5,894 nt of DNA from Muribaculaceae bacterium (lineage in GTDB: Bacteria > Pseudomonadota > Alphaproteobacteria > Rs-D84): positions 1 through 5,894 of the forward strand of contig JAMPEH010000158.1 of assembly GCA_023665245.1 (NCBI GenBank), read 5' to 3'. This document shows positions 5,816 through 5,894 of the stretch, one piece after another; within the stretch, counting starts at the first letter, position 1; the number at the start of each line of letters is the position of its first letter. The position numbers and the translations under genes were made by a program. The notes beneath the pieces are model-generated. The model saw only the letters and a program-made list of their open reading frames with translations. It had not been told where the DNA came from and did not search any database.

Positions 5816-5894
5816 ATGAGCAGGATAAAATACCCGGTAGGCATACAGTCGTTTGAAAATATCAGACGGGATAATTACCTTTACGTTGACAAAA
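5816..5894 (+). CDS. AAA-ATPase_like / PD-(D/E)XK protein, N-terminal fragment (runs off the window)
   Basis: Only 26 codons are present, but KYPVGIQSFENIR followed by NYLYVDK is the characteristic N-terminus of the AAA-ATPase_like family (PF09820). Full-length members are usually about 500-600 aa, with a Walker-type ATPase region followed by a C-terminal PD-(D/E)XK nuclease-like domain (PF08011). They occur in many copies in Bacteroidales genomes, and their physiological function is not well established. The start ATG at 5816 fits the promoter at 5761-5791. The gene is truncated only by the window edge, so I cannot say whether it is intact. It is distinct from the DUF4143 ATPase at the left, although the general plan of ATPase plus nuclease-like C-terminus is similar. 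Confidence 0.85.
   Translation, partial: MSRIKYPVGIQSFENIRRDNYLYVDK

Overview
The window looks like chromosomal DNA of a member of the Bacteroidales (Bacteroidetes). Three things point there. Two promoters match the Bacteroidetes housekeeping pattern (TTG, 20 bp, TAnnTTTG). Gene leaders are short and lack Shine-Dalgarno sequences. The protein set (DUF4143 ATPase, AAA-ATPase_like/PD-(D/E)XK protein, TolC, sigma-54 response regulator, PAS histidine kinase) is typical of gut Bacteroidales. I cannot fix the genus.

Layout, all genes on the + strand: (1) Positions 1-245 carry no gene. They hold three consecutive palindromic modules with T-tracts (28-121), an AT-rich stretch, and a strong housekeeping promoter. 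(2) 246-1442 encodes an AAA ATPase with a C-terminal DUF4143 region, more AT-rich than what follows. (3) 1443-1571 is a regulatory gap with a near-perfect sigma-54 (-24/-12) promoter, an 18-bp near-palindrome about 78 bp upstream of the predicted start, and a 10-bp inverted repeat overlapping the promoter. (4) 1572-3062 encodes a TolC-family outer-membrane efflux protein. (5) 3111-4433 encodes an NtrC-type sigma-54 activator (receiver, AAA+ with GAFTGA, Fis-type HTH) starting at GTG. (6) 4434-4510 is a gap built almost entirely of two tandem repeats (4 x 7 bp and about 3 x 11 bp). (7) 4511-5737 encodes a membrane PAS histidine kinase with a 4 x 7 bp tandem repeat inside its reading frame. (8) After a second housekeeping promoter, the first 26 codons of an AAA-ATPase_like protein run off the right edge.

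How the parts fit: the kinase and regulator form a two-component pair. The only convincing sigma-54 promoter I see sits just upstream of the TolC gene, so the simplest model is that the phosphorylated regulator activates that promoter. Because only 48 bp without an evident terminator separate tolC from the regulator, read-through would also raise the regulator and kinase (positive feedback). A weak -7 element before the regulator may supply basal expression. The inner-membrane pump and periplasmic adaptor expected with such a TolC are absent from the window. The module is instead bracketed by two independently promoted ATPase genes of types that occur in many copies in Bacteroidales. Most of the unusual material is in the non-coding and repeat structure rather than in a new protein.
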